Below are positions 60,571 to 64,000 of a stretch of DNA of 64,000 nt, piece by piece; within the stretch, counting starts at the first letter, position 1, and every line of letters begins with the position of its first letter. Below the pieces are notes generated by a model. That model was not told the DNA's origin and made no database searches. It saw only the letters and a list, made by a program, of their open reading frames with translations. Location: positions 62,001-126,000 of the forward strand of contig NZ_CP041235.1 in NCBI RefSeq assembly GCF_014905115.1. The letters run 5' to 3'. The position numbers and the translations under genes are program-made. Origin of the DNA: Sulfurimonas sediminis (GTDB lineage Bacteria > Campylobacterota > Campylobacteria > Campylobacterales > Sulfurimonadaceae).

Positions 60571-61413
60571 ATGTCTAATGTTTTAAAAGCATTTTTAAAC
60601 ATTGTTACAAACTATCAAACTAATATTCAAAATATTACAGATGGCAATAACAGAATGAATAACATGGGAGAAGGGTTAGAAGCTTATATTAAAAATATTT
60701 TTGCTGATACTATTAATGAAGTAGATGAAACTAAAAAACTTGAGAAAATAAGTAAAACATTTTCATATACTGGAAATAAAACAAATCCACCAGATATGAT
60801 GCTATGGAATGGTGATGCAATAGAAGTCAAAAAAATTGAATCAGCAAGTACAAGCTTACAATTAAATAGTTCACATCCAAAATCTAAACTTTTAAATACT
60901 AATACAAAGATTAATCAAACTTGTAGAGAATGTGAAAAATGGACTGAAAAAGATTTAATTTATACAATTGGATATGTAAAATCAAAAAAACTAAATTCGT
61001 TATGGATGGTGTATGGAGATTGTTATGCAGCAGATGAAGAAACTTATCAGAAAGTTGAAGATGAAATAACAACATCTATAAACTATCTTGATGATTTGGA
61101 AATAAATCACGAAACTAATGAGTTGAGTGGAATTAAAAATGTAGATCCTTTAAACATAACATATCTAAGAGTAAGAGGTATGTGGATTATAGAAAACCCA
61201 AATAAGGTCTATGAATATATTTATCAATATGATAAGAATTTAAATTTTCAGTTAGTATGTTTAATGAAAAAATCCAAATATAACTCTTTTCCAAAAGAGG
61301 ATATTAAAAAAATAGAGAGTAATGATAATATAAATATTAGTGATGTAAAAATAAAAAATCCAAATAATCCTGCAAACTTAATTGATGCAAAACTTTTAGT
61401 TTTCAAGGTTTAA
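60571..61413 (+). CDS. NgoPII-like type II restriction endonuclease
   Basis: 280 residues. [37 protein letters not shown] holds the ExK-type catalytic segment of the RE_NgoPII family (recognising GGCC), followed by [20 protein letters not shown] and [15 protein letters not shown]. It would cut unmethylated DNA. It is joined to the methyltransferase gene, four bases apart. Strong AT bias (over 70 percent) compared with the cob operon beside it points to transfer. Confidence 0.88.
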   Translation: MSNVLKAFLNIVTNYQTNIQNITDGNNRMNNMGEGLEAYIKNIFADTINEVDETKKLEKISKTFSYTGNKTNPPDMMLWNGDAIEVKKIESASTSLQLNSSHPKSKLLNTNTKINQTCRECEKWTEKDLIYTIGYVKSKKLNSLWMVYGDCYAADEETYQKVEDEITTSINYLDDLEINHETNELSGIKNVDPLNITYLRVRGMWIIENPNKVYEYIYQYDKNLNFQLVCLMKKSKYNSFPKEDIKKIESNDNINISDVKIKNPNNPANLIDAKLLVFKV

Positions 61414-61417
61414 TATT

Positions 61418-62518
61418 ATGAATATAATATCTTTATTCTCTGGTGCAGGTGGATTAGATTTAGGGTTTGAAAAAGCAGGTTTTAAAACTATATGGGCAAA
61501 TGAATATGATAAAGAGATTTGGGAAACATTTGAAAAAAATTTTCCAGATGCTATTCTAGATAGAAGAAGTATCTCAAAAATTTCGTCAGATGAAATTCCT
61601 GAAACTTTAGGACTTATTGGTGGTCCTCCATGTCAAAGTTGGAGCGAAGCAGGAAAATCAAGAGGTATTGACGACCATAGAGGACAACTATTTTTTGAAT
61701 TCATAAGAGTTCTAAGAGATAAAAAACCTCTGTTCTTCTTGGCTGAAAATGTTTCTGGTATGTTGGCAAGTCGCCATAGTGAAGCACTAGAAAATATTAA
61801 AAATCATTTTATTGATAGTGGATATAATTTATCATTCAAGCTTTTAAATGCTCATGACTATAAAGTACCACAAGATAGAAAAAGAGTATTTTTCATTGGA
61901 TTTAGAAAAGATTTAAATATCACCTTTGAATTCCCAAAACCATTTTCAAAAAAAAGATTTTTAAAAGATGTAATTTTTGATTTAAAAGATAATGTTTTAC
62001 CTGCGAAAGATAAAAATTATACAAATGGTGATGACTGTAAGATAGGAAACCATGAATTTATGACTGGTGGTTTTTCGTCAATGTTTATGTCAAGAAATAG
62101 AGTCAGAAGTTGGGATGAACCATCATTTACGATACAAGCAGGTGGAAGACATGCTCCACTTCATCCGCAAGCTCCTAAAATGCAGTTTGTGGAGCAAAAT
62201 AAAAGAATATTTGTTCCTCATAGTGAACATTTATATAGAAGACTTAGCATTAGAGAATGTGCTAGAATTCAAACATTCCCAGATAGTCATAAATTTTATT
62301 ATAAAAATTTAAGTGCAGGTTATAAAATGGTAGGAAATGCTGTACCACCATATTTGGCATATTATTTGGCAAAAGAAATACAAAAACAACTATTAAGCAT
62401 ATATCCTAACAAATCCTTGGAAATAATAAGTGAACCTATCTCTCAAAATTCAAATATTAATGACATATCATATATTCCTGATATATCAAAAAGTGCTAAG
62501 CAAACGGTTCACTTATAG
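61418..62518 (+). CDS. DNA cytosine-5 methyltransferase (partner of the NgoPII-like enzyme)
   Basis: 366 residues. C5 motifs in order: [35 protein letters not shown] (catalytic Cys), [50 protein letters not shown]. The target recognition region lies between VIII and IX (about 170-260). It should protect the same GGCC-type site. A C-terminal tail beyond motif X is Ser/Ile rich. Ends before an inverted-repeat terminator. Confidence 0.92.
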   Translation: MNIISLFSGAGGLDLGFEKAGFKTIWANEYDKEIWETFEKNFPDAILDRRSISKISSDEIPETLGLIGGPPCQSWSEAGKSRGIDDHRGQLFFEFIRVLRDKKPLFFLAENVSGMLASRHSEALENIKNHFIDSGYNLSFKLLNAHDYKVPQDRKRVFFIGFRKDLNITFEFPKPFSKKRFLKDVIFDLKDNVLPAKDKNYTNGDDCKIGNHEFMTGGFSSMFMSRNRVRSWDEPSFTIQAGGRHAPLHPQAPKMQFVEQNKRIFVPHSEHLYRRLSIRECARIQTFPDSHKFYYKNLSAGYKMVGNAVPPYLAYYLAKEIQKQLLSIYPNKSLEIISEPISQNSNINDISYIPDISKSAKQTVHL

Positions 62519-62549
62519 TTCAAGTCGACCGTTAGACTCCACTTGAACT
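62517..62549 (+). terminator. Terminator-like hairpin after the methyltransferase
   Basis: AGTTCAAGT (62517-62525) and ACTTGAACT (62541-62549), nine perfect pairs, starting within the last codon. A TAGTATAATG promoter-like box at about 62565-62574 then serves the toxin-antitoxin pair. Confidence 0.6.
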
Positions 62550-62592
62550 TTATAAAGTTTTGTAGTATAATGTAGATACAAAAGGATACATT

Positions 62593-62820
62593 ATGAAGAA
62601 AGCTATAAATATTAGAATGGATGAAACTTTATTAACAGATTTGGACTCTTATGCTAAAGAACTTGAGCGTTCACGTACTTACATTATTGAGAAAGCAGTA
62701 AGTACATATTTTGATACACTTGATGAGATGATTTCAGACAAAAGGATAGATGAACTTAAAGCTGGAAAAACTGAAGTTTATTCTCTTGAAGAGGTTGCAC
62801 AAAGACTTGGACTCAACTAA
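62593..62820 (+). CDS. Ribbon-helix-helix antitoxin
   Basis: 75 residues. MKKAINIRMDETLLTDLDSY then AKELERSRTYIIEKAVSTYF is a CopG/ParD-like DNA-binding unit, and the tail (ELKAGKTEVYSLEEVAQRLG) would wrap the toxin. It overlaps the toxin start as TAATG. Autoregulation through the promoter at about 62560 is expected for this class. Confidence 0.9.
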   Translation: MKKAINIRMDETLLTDLDSYAKELERSRTYIIEKAVSTYFDTLDEMISDKRIDELKAGKTEVYSLEEVAQRLGLN

Positions 62821-63071
62821 TGTTTAAAATTATTGTTCCCAAAGCTACTTTTAAAGAATTAGAAAAAATTGATACACAAAATCAAAAACTTATTTTTGAG
62901 AAAATCAAAGATTTAGAGCTGGGAAACTTCGCAACAGACAAGGCTTTAAAAGGTAAACATAAAGGCAAGTTTAGAAAAAAAGCTGGAAACTATAGGATTG
63001 TATATTTAAAAGAAAATGACATTTTAGTTATCACTCTCATTAGAATTGCTCATAGAAAAGAAGTTTACTAA
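62820..63071 (+). CDS. RelE/ParE-family toxin
   Basis: 83 residues. FKIIVPKATFKELEKIDTQN, ALKGKHKGKFRKKAGNYRIVYLKEND and LIRIAHRKEVY follow the RelE fold, with the conserved R of YRIVY and the terminal HR.EVY. RelE proteins cut mRNA at the ribosome; ParE-like ones poison gyrase. Sequence alone does not separate the two. It lies between the restriction-modification genes and an IS. The gap 63072-63218 has no gene. Confidence 0.9.
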   Translation: MFKIIVPKATFKELEKIDTQNQKLIFEKIKDLELGNFATDKALKGKHKGKFRKKAGNYRIVYLKENDILVITLIRIAHRKEVY

Positions 63072-63183
63072 AAGTCTAACAAAACATAGCAAAAAAATAT
63101 GTTACCACAGCCGATTTTTTAGTTTTAAAAACTTTAGAGATTTAGATACCATTGTAGAACTTTAAAGAGTTCAAAAAGATGAT

Positions 63184-64000
63184 GTGTCAACCCTATTTCA
63201 TACTTATCCATAAAGATTCTAAGCTGCTGTTTCAACTTGTAACATCATTTTTTCTTCAAACTCTACAGGTGATAAATTACCATTTGAAGAATGCATTCTT
63301 TGTCGGTTATAATAAACTTCGATATACTCAAATATAGCCTGATTGGCTTGTGCTTTCGTCTCAAAAATCTCATGATAAATGAGTTCAGTTTTGAGAGTAT
63401 GAAAAAAGCTTTACCCTCAAGGGGCACCTAGTCAGCAACGGCGTTATCCCAACAGTTTCCCTTGCGTGACATACTTTGAATGATTCCATATTGTTGCAGT
63501 AAATCCTTATGAGCATATGAGGCATATTGACTGCCTCGATCAGTGTGCCAGATTAAACCTTTTTGAGGCTTTCTGGCAATAAGTGCCATATTTAAAGCAT
63601 CATTAACAAGTGACACTTTCATTGTATCATCCATCGACCAGCCAACGATACGACGGGAGTATAAATCTATGACAGTTGCTAAATACAACCATCCTTCATT
63701 TGTTGGAATATAGGTTATATACCCAAAGGGCAGAACCTCTCCAACATATTTCTCATCTGGATACGAAGCATAGAAATCTCTGTTTAAGAGATTTGGTGCA
63801 ACAGGCAAGTTGTGATTGGAGTTTGTTGTATTGATTCTATATCGTTTTTTCGTCTTTGCAACAAGTCCCAACTCACGCATTATACGCCCTATACGGCGAC
63901 GAGAAACGATAAAGCCATATCTTTGTACTAACTTATCCTTGATACGCCGTGTGCCGTAATTTTCTCTACCCTGCATGAAGATAATCTCAATAAGTTCATT
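63184..64000 (-). mobile_element. IS3-family insertion sequence, cut by window edge
   Basis: The left end is near TGTCAACCCTATTTCATAC at about 63186, starting with TG as IS3-family ends do. The transposase (orfB) runs on the minus strand from beyond 64000 to its stop at 63219-63221. The right end is outside the window. Confidence 0.75.
63219..64000 (-). pseudogene. IS3-family transposase orfB, broken by a 20-bp insertion, 5' end cut
   Basis: It reads YGTRRIKDKLVQRYGFIVSR, then YLATVIDLYSRRIVGWSM (first catalytic Asp), LIWHTDRGSQYASYAHKDLL (second Asp), and RKGNCWDNAVAD, where it stops at 63428. Skipping 63413-63432 (ACCCTCAAGGGGCACCTAGT) lets the frame run on as ESFFHTLKTELIYHEIFETK (third Glu) to QVETAA at 63219. 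So a 20-bp insertion has broken an otherwise intact orfB. Confidence 0.85.

Noticed and set aside
60571-62518. Novel defence system rather than restriction-modification
   Set aside because: Both proteins match the NgoPII endonuclease and C5 methyltransferase motifs well, so the known function is sufficient.

Overview
The window looks like a chromosomal segment of an AT-rich, autotrophic member of the Campylobacterota, most like Sulfurimonas (inferred). Supporting signs are an NADP-type isocitrate dehydrogenase of the kind used in the reductive TCA cycle, an SbtA/SbtB bicarbonate uptake pair with a periplasmic alpha-carbonic anhydrase, many chemoreceptors with zinc-binding CZB tails, a CetA/CetB-like energy-taxis pair, and scattered cobalamin genes.

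Layout. 1-2285: a partial DUF1538 membrane gene, a cobU-cobS-cobC run (cobS frameshifted) and tRNA-Ser(GGA). 2286-15342: a 13 kb integrative element in the 3' end of that tRNA, bounded by att repeats. It has a tyrosine integrase, a repressor/operator switch and replication/recombination genes, but no capsid or conjugation genes. One element gene is split by an ISAs1-family insertion, which is itself split by an IS1634-family insertion that duplicated 399 bp of target. 15362-20262: a winged-helix regulator and a metal-uptake group (His-rich peptide, frameshifted outer-membrane protein, substrate-binding protein, permease). 20266-31363: chemotaxis and signalling genes (CZB receptor, giant CheB-CheR-PAS kinase, HD-GYP regulator, receptor/PAS pair), with a radical SAM gene and a decayed HEPN/MNT pair between them. 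31445-36264: MFS transporter, DUF309, rhodanese and a SUV3-like RNA helicase.

36261-48239: a long minus-strand block combining a sensor kinase, HD-GYP regulator, PBP-like protein, outer-membrane protein, ApbE, DUF3570 barrel, DUF4266 lipoprotein, TlpA thioredoxin, two multiheme c-type proteins, an OmpR regulator and a heme-motif chemoreceptor. It reads as an extracytoplasmic redox module with its own sensing. The DUF3570 protein carries an ApbE-target-like motif.

48298-60124: cobT, a TraT-like lipoprotein, the inorganic-carbon group (carbonic anhydrase, SbtB, SbtA, isocitrate dehydrogenase), an AraC regulator, and cbiB-cobQ-thioredoxin-cobD. 60125-64000: an AT-rich acquired island with an NgoPII-like restriction-modification pair, a ribbon-helix-helix/RelE toxin-antitoxin pair and an IS3-family element running off the window.

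Across scales, the 10-bp palindrome TTACATGTAA occurs 12 times, far above expectation, mostly inside genes. A family of palindromic intergenic repeats occurs at four places. Four genes carry single-base frameshifts, so either several are decaying or the assembly has small indel errors.
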